From positions 5,243,228 through 5,307,227 of the forward strand of contig OY992833.1 in the NCBI GenBank assembly GCA_963921425.1: 64,000 nt of DNA. Direction: 5' to 3'. The first letter of the stretch is position 1; each line of letters begins with the position of its first letter. Positions 37,035-48,065 of this stretch are shown here, one piece after another. This DNA is from Dryas octopetala. Lineage: Eukaryota > Streptophyta > Magnoliopsida > Rosales > Rosaceae. Made by a program: the position numbers and the translations under genes. A model generated the notes under the pieces. It was not told where the DNA came from and made no database searches. It saw only the letters and a program-made list of their open reading frames with translations.

Positions 37035-38673
37035 TTAGCTAAGTTGTAGAATATCCACAAAATGGCATACCCAGCAGTCATCATGACAGAACCGCCCCCA
37101 GATTCCACCCTGAAACCCGGAGGGATCCTGCGGGAATCCAAAATCAAGGAAAATCCTACCGAAAATTCGGCAGAACCTCCCCTGAAAATGGACTAACCCA
37201 GACTTTTCAAAACCTGTTAAAAACACTTCTAAACAGCAACCACCTCTACCACAACCAAATAGGGTCTCAGACCCAAAGTCATCGGAAGAGTAATGGTTTC
37301 CAAAGATTCGGCTTTATCCTTTACCAAACCGCTCAAAGTTGTTGTTGATGGTCTCATCCTTTTCATTAGAATCCTCATCTTTTCCAGGGTTTTCCAATAA
37401 ATAAAATCAGCTGAACTTCTAGGGTCGATAAAGACTCTTTTAACAGTCTTGTTTACAATCAGGGTTGTGACCACAAGGTTTCAATATTTTTTTATCAATT
37501 TAGTAGATAATATGTTAAATAAATATATAGTAAATTTTCGTATTTTCGTCGTTTCTGTCTAATTTTTGTCGAAATTTAAAAATCTTCAAAATTTTCGTCG
37601 AAATTTCTTTCGAGATTTTTTTTAAACCTAAAATTTTATACCTTTACTGTAAACATCGTCCTGGCCATAATCCCATGCACGGGCAGGCTCAAATTCTGGC
37701 CACAATCTCGTACGGAGGGGTCGCTCCGCACGAGCAGGCTCACATCCTGGCCACAATCTCGTACGGAGGGGTCGCTCCGCACGAGCAGGCTCGTATCGTG
37801 GCCACAATCTCGTGCGGAGGGGTCTCTCCGTACGAGCAGGCTCGTATCCTGGCCACAATCTCGTGCGGATGACCCTTCCACACTAGCAGGCTCGTCCAAT
37901 CAATACGTGCATTTATACATCAGTTTTTAAATACTCTTTTGACAATTCCCTTTAACAACCCAACTCATCAAGCATGTGTCTTTCCTCAAACACAACATCT
38001 CAATTTTTAAAGTCATTAGTCTCAACCAGAACATCATTTGAAGAAGATTTAAATAAGAATTTTCAACTCAAACCCACCATTAAATCGATGAAATCAAAAT
38101 CATCTAGAAACATAAGCATTTATAAAACAAGGTCCACTCATAGTATAAAATTCTTAGCTTCGACTCTCCACCGGATCGTCTCGACCTACGGTCGTCTCAC
38201 TATAAATAAAACCATATGGTATATCATTAATCTCGACTCAACCACAATTAGGGTGTGTGTGTGTGAACGAACCTAACGTCACGCCTCTTACTTGTTCATC
38301 TCAACGATTCAATTACGTACTCACCAAAAATCCCAAATTAAACACTCCCTCCTTCCTCGAAAACTACTCGGCTCTACCCAAACTCAATCCGAATATAAAA
38401 ACATAAATATAATATAGCCTACCCAAACTTTACTTTTGTAAATACTTTTCTAAATTCATGATTTAATCATTTGGTTATTGAATTTGTTTGAGAGATAAAA
38501 GAAGATGAATTGGATCTTTGATTTGGAAGTCTTTTCTTAAATCATGATTTTATTATTTGGTTATCATGAGTCTTGAATTAGAAATATTGATTTGAGGTAC
38601 GAGTTTGGGCATCACTTTTCTGTTACGATATATGCTAAATTTCGAGGACGAAATTTTTGTAAGGGGGGAAGGT
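37035..38673. mobile_element. Ty3/gypsy fossil fragments, mixed orientation
   Basis: Broken retrotransposon material. A minus-strand stretch at 37229-37474 resembles the gag-protease region of Ty3/gypsy elements (VNKTVKRVFIDPRSSADFIY). The plus-strand end at about 38620-38673 has the FRGRNF-type end of a polyprotein and a polypurine tract (AAGGGGGGAAGG) that leads into the LTR. So pieces of at least two elements are joined here. It is not whole; the number of breaks is high. Confidence 0.65.
37684..37887 (+). repeat. Four tandem 51 bp units with internal palindrome
   Basis: A unit of exactly 51 bp repeats four times, starting CAGGCTC at 37684, 37735, 37786 and 37837. Each contains CTCGTxCGGAG, then GGGTC or similar, then CTCCGxACGAG, so each can form a hairpin with an 11 bp stem. 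As 51 is divisible by three, several frames stay open on both strands; these are not genes. Confidence 0.9.
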
Positions 38674-41600
38674 TGTAACGACCCGACCCAAAGTTGACTT
38701 TTAAAAATAATGGACTTTCGTCTTTGACTTTAGGCACGTTGAAAAGGTCTCGAGTCCACGAGTTCGTAGACACGCGGCACGCGTCAATCGGAGTTACGGT
38801 TTAAAAGATATGGGTGTTTAAAGCGAGGGGCAAGTTCGTAAAATGGACAAATTGGGTTTAAAAATTTAATTTTTCTAGAAGTTTCTCCCTCTTTCTAGAA
38901 TATTCTCCCTCTCATTATTTACATCTCTCTCCCCGCACTCTCTCTCTCCTCTCCCCCCCGTGCCAGTCTCTCTCGCCCCTCACCCTCGCCGCGCCTGTCA
39001 CCGGCGCGTGATGGCGCGTCCGACGGCGGCTGGGCTCGGGTTTTGGCCTGCTGCCATCGCCTCCCTCCCCTCTCTCTCCCTATGGACTCCATTCCACCGG
39101 CCGATCACCCACGACGGAGAAACGACACAAAATAGGGCCGAGCCACCCCGCCGGCGATCTGTGTTTTTCGACGGAGTTGCGGCGCCGGACCACCTGGGTT
39201 CTCTTCCCCAGGCCACGGCGAGTCTGCCCATGACCTTCCCTCACGACGGTGACGCTCCACGACGACGATTCGACGCCACAAGGGTTGCGGCTGCACCACC
39301 GCGATTCCACTGTTCCGGCAGAAATTGGATGGCCGGACCTACTGGGCTTTGTTGCCCTCGTCATGGTGAGTTCAACCATGGTCTCCGTTCGTCCATACGA
39401 GGCTCCACGACGGAGCAATGAGCTCGGGAAGCCAAGCCAGCCGCCGGCTTCCGCCGCCGATTTCGGCGTTTCCGGCGAAAATTGGCCATCGATCCAGTTG
39501 ACAAAATCGATCCTCTAGGTACGGGTAATCTTTCCCCTAAGGTGTTGATGTTCAATTTTAAGATTTTAGAAATTCGATTTTATGGTTTATGTTATTTTCG
39601 AATATCTTGAAATTGGACTCAAATTCGTGTTGTTTTTGTGCAATTAAAGGTTCAATTATATGATTAGGATTGTTGGAGTTGAATTTGGGTATTTTTAAGT
39701 TTGTGCCGCCGCTGCCACCGTCGGCTCCGCCACTTGTGGCGGCGGGACGGGTGATTTTTCCTTGTCAATCAGCCTCCCCAGGACATCTAAAGGCCAATTC
39801 TAGGGTTTGTTTGCATATTGGTGAGTGTTTGTGTGTTGTTAGGGCTGGGCAGCCACCGTGCGTGGTGGTTACCGTCAATTTCGGTCGTTGAACGGAAGTT
39901 GTGAACTCTGAATATTTAAATGTTGGTTGTCTGGTCTTAACAGGTACATGGGCTCGGGAAATCTCATTCACGATGTCGTTATGCTGCCGGATTTGGTATC
40001 CGAGCAATGGCACCGTGAAGGATATTTCTGTCTTTTACGTAGATATTTCTGTCAATTGTGAGTGAAACGTATCGGTCTTTTAATGTAGAGTACCGTTAAT
40101 AAATCGTCGGTTTTGTGTGAGTTGATGCTTTATGTTAAAGGAAGTCCAGTATAGGGTTCATACCATGAGAAGGAATTGACGAAAATTGAGACTAAGGGAT
40201 TAAGTGAGGATTTAGCAATTATCATACAATAGACTGTGAGTAGGAATGAAAAACAAGTGAGGAAGGCTCGAGAGTAGGGATCAATTTCAGAAAGGTTTCA
40301 GTATAGTTCAGGGTAGACTGTGAGTGGATCCTTGGTTTTCGAAATGTTTTGTACGTTTTATAATTTAACTCTTTTCTTGATTTATTTGAGTATGGACAGT
40401 TTTCTGGAAAAAGGTTTTGGTATTATTTTGGGAAAGTTTTATTAATGAATTTCTGTCCTTTAGAAAATGAGTTTGAATCGAGCAGCTTTCACAATTTGAG
40501 AATAATTTTATTTAAGCGGATTTATGGAAAGATTTAAATTTCAGTTTTTATCTGGAGGAGTAGTTTTGAGAGGTGGTTGATTGAGATATACAGAAGCGGT
40601 TTCAACCGCCATACTAGTACCCCCTTCAGCAGGTACATAATTGCTCTGCACTCGCCTAGAGATGACTCGGCGGTGTATGACCAGCACAGGTACATAATTG
40701 CTCTGCACTTGCCTAGAGATGACTCGGCGGTGTATGACCAGCACAGGTGTATATTTGCTCTACACTCGCCTAGAGATGACTCGGCGGTGTATGACCAGCA
40801 CAGGTACATAATTGCTCTGCACTCGCCTAGAGATGACTCGGCGGTGTATGACCAGCACAGGTACATAATTGCTCTGCACTCGCCTAGAGATGACTCGGCG
40901 GTGTATGACCAGCACAGGTACATAATTGCTCTGCACTCGCCTAGAGATGACTCGGCGGTGTATGACCAGCACAGGTGTATATTTGCTCTGCACTTGCCTA
41001 GAGATGACTCGGCAGTGTATGACCAGCAGTTTCCCGGGTACTAGTGTGGCGTGAGATTTCAGTTTGTGGAGCATTTTGAGAAATGAAATTACAACAGTAA
41101 ATATTTTAAATGACAGTTTCAGTAGAGTTTTGTGTTTTTATTTAAGTTATTTTAACAGTTTTACAACTTGAAAATACTATTTAATCTTCAGAGTTCGAAC
41201 CACAGATTTGAGATGACTTAAAAATGGATTTGAGAAATAGTTTTAAAGTTGGAGGGTTTCAAAGAGCGTCGTGAGTGAAATTGGATAGATGTTTGTTTGT
41301 ACCGTGTGTTGTATGGCTTTTGTTCGTTAGGACTTGGGCTGGTTAGAACTTGGTAAGGTTTAGGCTTGAAGCTTGAGAAGGGAAGCGAGGGTGATTATGC
41401 CATGAGGTTATTAATTAGGATGTGAATGTTTGAGGTTAATAGCAACGATTAGGCAATTGATTTGCAAGAATACTTTATTATTATTATTGATGAGATTTGA
41501 TGTGCATATGAGGAGTTTTTGATTACCTTGATGCTTGGATGATTGGTGGTGGAATGTTTTGTGATTAAGTAATTATGGATATTTTGTGGATTGATTTTGA

Positions 41601-41943
41601 GTTTGGGGATTGAGAAAATTATTGAGGACAATTATTATGTCACTTCACTCATACGAGCTCTAGTGAGCTTACCGGGTTTGTCGTATAACCTGGTACACCA
41701 TGGATGTGGTGTATGATTTTTGTTTTTGCAGGTTAAGCAGGCTGAGAAAGCAGTGGGGAGAAGACGATGCAGTGGGACCCAGAGAGATTTATTTAATTGT
41801 TTTTACTAAGTGGTTTGTTTAAAATGTTTTTGACAGAATTATATTTACTTACGTTGTTGTGCATGGCTCAAAAGTAAGAGAAAACAGATTTAACAGTTTG
41901 ATGTTCAGTATTTTCATGGGCCCGAGGTTCGGGGTGTTTCACA
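38674..41943 (+). mobile_element. Ty3/gypsy long terminal repeat, 3.27 kb (fossil)
   Basis: It begins TGTAACGACCCGACCC right after a polypurine tract and ends GGGGTGTTTCACA, the TG...CA borders of plant Ty3/gypsy LTRs. By its position after the polypurine tract it is a 3' LTR of a plus-oriented element. No second LTR is seen in the window, so the element is incomplete. The GC-rich part at 38940-39520 is probably the promoter/leader part of the LTR. It lies inside the CACTA transposon. Confidence 0.75.
40632..41030 (+). repeat. Seven tandem 57 bp units inside the LTR
   Basis: Units start at 40632, 40689, 40746, 40803, 40860, 40917 and 40974, exactly 57 bp apart. The consensus starts GGTACATAATTGCTCTGCAC and ends TATGACCAGCACA. 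Units 3 and 7 share the variant GGTGTATATTTGCTCT, so the array probably grew by copying a block of four. As 57 is divisible by three, frames of over 100 codons stay open on both strands; they are not genes. Confidence 0.95.
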
Positions 41944-42102
41944 TCACCACATTATACCAAAGCCTACAGATAAGTCGAGTTAACAAAGTCATCCCATTCA
42001 ACTGGAACATCATCAATTTGGTCTTGGGTGTAACTACATTGCTTGATCCTCGAATTGCTCCATTGAAAACACAAAGGAAAATTGCATTATTTTTTGGTGT
42101 AT

Positions 42103-42230
42103 ATGCATTATGGTATAAATTGCTAGGCAATTTTTCAAAGGTTAGAGGAATTAATTAGACAGTAGAATGGTTAAGTTTGATTAGTAGCAAACAAAAGATA
42201 ACTTAGTACAAGTTGAATGCATACATTAAG
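42103..42230 (+). repeat. Segment shared with MACPF intron 2, copy 2
   Basis: The partner of 8608-8735 (GCATTATGGTATAAATTGCT and the following 110 bp). It starts 160 bp after the LTR, inside the CACTA element. Just before it, minus-strand sequence at about 41950-42030 reads DDVPVEWDDFVNSTYL and then a stop, which could be another captured exon, but I do not recognise it. Confidence 0.75.
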
Positions 42231-42575
42231 CAAATTCTACAGTCATGACAAATTTAAGAACAAACACAAGACTATGTTCAACGTCTGCTGCTTTCATATT
42301 AACAACCAAATATGAGCAGGCTGCACTCCCTAATTTTTAAGAAAACCCACACACCTTTAAATGCACTAAGAAAACTCGACATGGATCTAGACTTATTGAC
42401 CTTCTAAGTTCTGCCAGAACATTTCCAGCAACCTAACAATTTTAACTCAATAGCCCCATACCCATCAAAATCCAAAATTTTCTCATACAACTTACTGCGT
42501 CAAATTGTCAACAAAAAAAAAAAAGGCACAAGTACAATTAATTATGGATGTCAAAATAGGCAATAAAAAAATTAC

Positions 42576-42796
42576 CTTGCCATTGGCAGTCACACGATCT
42601 CCATTATTCAACTTTATGTACTTTTTCCTCCTCTGCCATCCATCAGTTTAGTGAGGTTAAGAGAAAAATAGTTTAAACAAAATAATAAGAAAATAATAAT
42701 ACAGTTAAAAGTACCTAATCCCAATGATAAACAGATTTCTGTCTCTTCATGCCCACATTATCATCTGCAACTAGATCTAAAACAGCACCATCCAAC
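42576..42796 (-). pseudogene. Captured exons of a DEAD-box RNA helicase, RH29/DBP10 type
   Basis: Two minus-strand exons with visible splice sites: 42715-42796 and 42576-42632. They read LDGAVLDLVADDNVGMKRQK, SVYHWD and then RRKKYIKLNNGDRVTANGK. From memory this is the DBP10 C-terminal (DBP10CT) segment of plant DEAD-box helicase 29, whose usual text is QKSVYHWDKRxKKYIKLNNG. RH29/DBP10 acts in nucleolar ribosome assembly. In this copy the codon expected to be lysine at the end of the first exon is TAG, so it cannot be read through as protein. The helicase core is absent. It lies in the CACTA transposon, so it is a captured fragment. Confidence 0.8.
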
Positions 42797-43039
42797 CTAC
42801 AAAGAAAAATAAAAAGAAAATAATAATATGTACGTAATACGGAGAGAGCGAGAGATCTAATTCAACGGTAAAACTGGACTAATTAAGGAATACCTTTTTT
42901 CTCCTTTCCCTTTAAAGGAATAATCTCATCTTCGACTTCCTGTGAGTACCCAAAATTCATTTTAGCCAATGGGCAATACAAATAATTCAAAATAAAATAC
43001 TCCTGGAAAACATCATATTTAATTGATTATTGAGAGCAA

Positions 43040-43335
43040 ACCTTGAATTACACTATTCAGCCATCTCAATTATCACCCCAATTTCCTGGCAATTTTCATC
43101 CTAATAAAAATCGAATAGCAGCAATCTCAATTATCAATGACAATTTCATCCCAATTATCAGTCCAATAATAAATCAAACAACTAGCAGCCATCTCAATTA
43201 TCAACTACCAAATTATCATCCCAAAAAAAATGAAACAATAGCCATGCATATCAATTTTCATCAATTTCCTGCCAATTATCATCCCATTAAAAATCAACTA
43301 AAGTACAGGTCTCAAGCTCTGTATGCATATTTTGC
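43040..43335 (+). repeat. Degenerate repeats inside the CACTA element
   Basis: Units around GCCATCTCAATTATCA and CCAATTATCATCCCA recur five or six times with drift. They produce an open frame of 118 codons that is only repeat sequence. Confidence 0.6.
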
Positions 43336-44519
43336 AGAGTCCTTAAGTGTATCCTTCAATTCGATACTTGACTGCTTTATTGATAACATTTTCCAATGAA
43401 TAAGATTTTTTTTTTTTTTTTTTCAGCCAAAACACTGTAAGACTACAACTCAATTAAACAAAAGGCACACAGTAGAACTTACACATAGCATTCTAGAGAC
43501 AACGATACAAACTAGCAATTCATGTTAAAAGAGTAAACTCAAATAGAACATTGAAAATAAATGCTCCTAATAGCAGCAAGTATTATCCCCTTGGTTTCAG
43601 GCTTACTGATAGATCCTGACACTAAATGCATATATACATGCTGCCACCAAGTATAAAACCCTTAGTATACTTGCTCCATCCTTATGGCACTTTTTAAGCA
43701 TCTTATAAGAATGCAGTAGGTAGGTTTCTGGATGACAGACAAAGCCAAGATTGGAATGGCACTCCTGTATTTACATTCTTGATATTTAAACCTCAAAAAG
43801 TTGATGTTAACCATCTAGTGTGCTCTTTCATATCCAAAGAAACAAAGTTGATCTTCCTAGCTTATAATTTTCTTATGGTAATTAAACCAGCAAGTACTAT
43901 AATTCAGATTGAGAGAATCATAAAATTTGCTCTAAAAATTTGAAAATGAGGAAGATTTAACATTAGGATGAAACTAATTTGCCCTAAATGCTTACCAAGA
44001 TTACACTTGTCCGTTTACAACCTTGATCCCCAACTCAAACAACTAACAAAATGTATGTTTTTGTGATAAAATTTCATACTTAATTACTGCACATATACAT
44101 TCCCATCAGATAAAAGGGAGGAGTTGTTATGTGAATTACCATCATTTTATATAGTAGCCTTAGTATATATATTATCGTACATGCAGAAAATATGAATGAT
44201 TAAAAAAGCAAATGGGACATGACTATAAAACATGAATGATTAAAGCATTTTAGTGCCATATAGAGGCAAAACATAGAATAAATAAACAGTATATGCCCAA
44301 TGTAGAATCAAGTAGATTTTATCAATAGTGCATTAACATTCAACTAGTTATAGCTTCACTAATATTGAATTCAACCTTAATTTCAAACTAAGATGCATTT
44401 TCCCACACACCTCAAAATATTATCAACTCAAACAATTCAAAGTGATGAATGAGAACTCATCTCACTGATAGCATACATGTGCTGCATTATTGTCAAAAGG
44501 TGGAAGTACATAGATCCCC

Positions 44520-44830
44520 CTCGTTGTATGTAGCAATTATGACATCTTCCAATGGCAATCCATCTAGTTCAGTTTCTACTATTTTCTTGTTTATGTTATC
44601 CACATAACCCCTGTGGTGCTTCCCCTTGAGCTAAACCCACTATAAAATAGTAATTATCTAACAAACAAAGAGAGTGGAATGCACAACATTTGATACAATC
44701 ATAGACATCCAATTAATTGATGTCTTTATATATATTTAAAACATTACCTTTTGCTCGAGCTTCCGACCTCTTGCCTCTGTTTCCTTGCACCTCTCTTCTG
44801 CAAACAGAAGCTACGGTGCTCTATGAGTTT
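44520..44830 (-). pseudogene. Exon-like pieces of unknown origin in the CACTA element
   Basis: The minus strand has TTGCAG, then a frame EERCKETEARGRKLEQK, then a donor GGTAATG (about 44751-44803). Further on (about 44530-44640) a frame reads [20 protein letters not shown] and [11 protein letters not shown]. Splice-like borders and coding-like composition suggest one or two more captured exons, or a remnant of the element's own second protein. I do not recognise the family. Confidence 0.35.
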
Positions 44831-45734
44831 ATCAAAATTACATTTACACCAATGGAGCACTCTCATATTTCCCAAAATGAACATCATCTTTGTGTTTAAT
44901 GAATGGTGCTGCAACAAACATGTCCAAGTAAGAGCATTATATTAAATTTGATCAGCTAGAGATAGCTATTGCAGCCCCTTAAAGAAAGAATTATATCCAA
45001 ATATAATAAAGGAGTAACATAACAAAAGTATTAAAATCCATGAAACATAAAGAGAGGTCATGACAATATCTGATAATTCCAACCCCACGCGCAAAGTACA
45101 TGATTATACTAACTACATATCAAACAACCTTTTATAAAAACTTTACAACTTCAGTGAAACAGATAAGTCATAGTATACTGAGTGAGAATTGACTGTGGAG
45201 CTCATACAAATTATAACCTTATGTGCAAAAGACTTTGTACAAAGACAGTGTGCAATATATTTTCATCTTAAACTTTGTTTTTAAGAGAGACATCAAGATA
45301 AATTAACATAACCAGTCAAGACAAAGTTTGAAAGAAAAAAAGCTCCAAAGAAAATTGAAAACATTTAGCAAAATAACTTCATTTGCGGACTGGCTTCCTA
45401 ATATAACTACTTTATTCTACACTATGGAAAAGGTCACAGTAAGTCTGCAAAAAATTGCAACGAGTAAAAAAAATCAATCTCAAAATCCTCCCAAATACAC
45501 ATTGCCACAAAAATAGAAAAAGCTGATGTATTCTAGGAATCAAGAAAGCACAAAAGAAAAGAAACAGAATGTAAGAAAACTATTGTATAGTGATGCAAAA
45601 GAAAAGAAAAATGCCAGAGATTAAATTGTATAGTGATACCTACATGCAAGCAACACTCCAAATCTAATCCTGGAATTGCAAATGTTTTCAATTGAAGGTT
45701 CCCAAAAAAAATATGGTATCAAGGGGGGAAGAAC

Positions 45735-45920
45735 CTCAGCATCAATTAAATGGACATCCTTCACATGATACGGAGTAGCTTCATTATTCTCCTCTCCCTT
45801 CAGAACAACATGAACATCAGTTACATAGGCATCCTCAATGTTTGCACTGCCAAATGCCGTCAAATCAATATCTCCATCAGGAAGATATGTTTTCAATGGA
45901 ACTGACCCATAAGGAAAAAC
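45735..45920 (-). pseudogene. Captured exon of a PAP/OAS1-type nucleotidyltransferase
   Basis: A minus-strand exon of 62 codons between a CTCACAG acceptor and a GAG/GTTCTT donor. It reads VFPYGSVPLKTYLPDGDIDL, TAF, then VLKGEENNEA and VKDVHLIDAE. PYGS plus DGDIDL is the nucleotidyltransferase active-site block (GS...DxD) of the plant PAP/OAS1 substrate-binding superfamily proteins (At3g51620-like). The rest of the domain does not follow: downstream the frame runs into unrelated sequence. The aspartates are intact, but a lone exon cannot make an enzyme. It is in the CACTA transposon, in the same orientation as the RH29 piece. Confidence 0.8.
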
Positions 45921-46645
45921 CTGTGAGATTAACAACAATACAAAATTGCAGCCTTAACTTATAACCAATTCAATCACATGGATAAACTAAGAAACAACAT
46001 TAGCAGCATCACTGGCCCCTGTATAACAATAAACTAGAAAACAACAGTGCATACTAGTTTTCTATAATGCATCACTATATAGCAATTTGAATAGGCAAAT
46101 TCCTACTTTTAAGCCAATTAAGAAGAACATACAAGATGATGATTAACCTATTAAGAATTTTTTTTTTTTTGCCAATAAAAAGAGAGGAATAAAAGAGAAG
46201 CATCAAATGAATGCATATAAAACAGACTATCTGAAATTACAGGTAACCCATATTAATATCATCATTGAGGAACATGATTCAGACTTCAGAATACCAGAAA
46301 CTTCAAATAAACCAAATAGAGATCCATGAGCAGCCCAAAATGTCAAAATCAGGTAGAGCCAAATTCTCGGTGAGAGGAACAAAACCCTGGTAGAGCCAAA
46401 TTCATAACACATACCCAAAATGAATGTTTACTGCATAATGTTCCATATTTCAGGTAAATACAAAGAATTCTAGCACCCAAATTCAAACAGACCTGAGTTC
46501 AAACAAACTACAAAACACCCAAATTCCAGAAACACCCAAATAACAAACACCCATGTTCAAACAACCTGCAGATATTAGAACCCTAAATCCGAAATCTAAA
46601 CTTCAAATTAAAAAGAAAAAATAACAAAACAATCTCATCAAATAC

Positions 46646-46900
46646 CTGAAATCAGGAAGGCTGGGTGGTGGTATCGGGAAGGCTTCCTGGGTCGATCTCG
46701 ATCTCGCGACGTCGTCCAGATCGAGCTCTCTTCTCTCTTTCTCTCTTCGCAACTTCTCAGACTTCTCTCTGTCTCTCTGTCGCATTCGCTCTCTACAAGC
46801 CTTCGCGCGCGCTCAACCCATCAATCTCGATCTGCAAGCCTTCACTCTCAACGTCTTTAAGGCTGGGTGGATTGGAAAACAGCTAGCTATATAGCTTAAC
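46646..46900 (-). pseudogene. Captured first-exon / 5' UTR-like segment
   Basis: Minus-strand GC-richer sequence with purine-rich stretches, an ATG at 46785 (MRQRDREKSEKLRREKERRE) and a good splice donor CAG/GTATTT after 46646. A TATA-like string TATATAGC stands near 46890 on the minus strand. It looks like the 5' end of a gene and would be first in a transcript that continues through the nucleotidyltransferase exon to the RH29 exons. Whether it comes from the same gene as the 45735-45920 exon cannot be told. Confidence 0.45.
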
Positions 46901-47348
46901 CTTCGAGCTCAATCCATATATCTTCGTCGGAGATCGATGAAGAAGATGATGAGTTAGGGTGTGAGTGTTGGTCTGGGTCTGGTTCAGTTTGGATGTGAGT
47001 GTGGGTGTATGAGTGTAAGTATGTGTAAACTCGGGTTGTCAAAATTTTTTTAAGTGGTGAACAGTACCGCATTTTTGCCCTTCTTAAATTTTTGCATCAT
47101 TTATTTGCATAGATATCACTTTTTAAGCTGGATTAATAAATTTGTCCAATATAATATATCACATCCAAAATCTTAATGATATGTAAAATAGTTTATATAT
47201 CAATTTTTGAAAAAAAAACTTTTAAGCGATATTAAAAACCATATTATATCGAATACCTTTAAAATTGATATTAATATAGTGATATGTATGAGCTTTTTTG
47301 TAGTAGTGGTTGTCTCTGAGTCTCTCACTCCATGTCACATAATAAAAG

Positions 47349-47994
47349 GGGTTATTTAAACTTTACACCCCTCAAGTATAGGTCATTTTTCACTTTGGTA
47401 CCCGATATTTAAAACGTTTCAATATGAAACCTAAAGTTTATAAAAATTGCAATGTGCCCCTTCTATTAACTTTTTTGTTAATTTTGACTGCATATATCAT
47501 GTGTAAGATTCATTTACACTGATGAGGACAATAAATTTATACTATTTGAAAAAAAAAAACAAATTAAAAAGCCAGCTAGAATTTTATAGGTTAAAAAAAT
47601 AAAAATCAATTAAAATTTTGAAAAAACAAAAAACTAGGAACGAAAGAGATGAGGCCGGGAGGAGGGAGAGGTAGGGATGAACGAGATAATTTTTATATTT
47701 AGTTTTAATGTTATCTTTTAATTTTTTTAATATATAATAATTTAACTGCCTTTTTCTAATTTCTTTTTTATTTATTTGGTTTATTTTATTTGTCTACGTG
47801 ACATAAATTTATTGTCCATATTAGTGTAAATGAATCCTACACATGCTATATGCAATCAAAATTAATAAAAAAAGTAATGGAAGAGGTACATTGTAATTTT
47901 TATAAACTTTATGTTTCACATTGAAACGTTTTGAATATCGGATACTAACATAAAAAACGACCGATACCTTATGGGTGTAAAGTGTAATTTACCC
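47349..47994. mobile_element. MITE with perfect 9 bp duplication, next to the CACTA end
   Basis: A 646 bp element flanked by TAATAAAAG at 47340-47348 and 47995-48003. The arms of about 190 bp match, for example AAAACGTTTCAATATGAAAC against GTTTCACATTGAAACG, and TCATTTACACTGATGAGGAC against its partner. It lies 40 bp right of the CACTA terminus. Mutator-like by duplication length. Confidence 0.88.
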
Positions 47995-48065
47995 TAATAA
48001 AAGAGATAACCACATAAAATAAAATGATAAAATGTGTGCATTCGTGATATACAAGTTGATTTTCC

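Larger units (their letters stand above)
35910..47308. mobile_element. CACTA (En/Spm) transposon with captured host exons
   Basis: Both ends read CACTACTACAAAAAAGCTC inward and go on matching for about six more bases. GTT flanks the element at 35907-35909 and 47309-47311, the three-base duplication of this superfamily. The total is 11,399 bp. The left 800 bp are dense with subterminal motifs (AACTGATATC, GATATCGGTA); the right 250 bp carry weaker ones. I found no TNP2-like transposase, so it is non-autonomous. The middle contains Ty3/gypsy material (about 37035-41943). To its right are pieces of at least two host genes on the minus strand, with splice sites still visible. Nearly identical termini suggest it moved fairly recently, though the nested insertion shows it is not brand new. 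Confidence 0.92.

Noticed and set aside
37628-37899. Overlapping frames of 65-87 codons on both strands
   Set aside because: Produced by a 51 bp tandem repeat whose length is a multiple of three.
38960-39555. GC-rich open frames of up to 153 codons
   Set aside because: They lie inside the LTR, overlap on both strands and reflect base composition; no family recognised.
40534-41074. Frames of 104-155 codons on both strands with regular peptide repeats
   Set aside because: Produced by the 57 bp tandem array in the LTR; no start context or codon bias, and the same pattern in several frames.
43043-43399. A 118-codon frame rich in Asn, Pro and His
   Set aside because: Made of degenerate short repeats inside the CACTA element.
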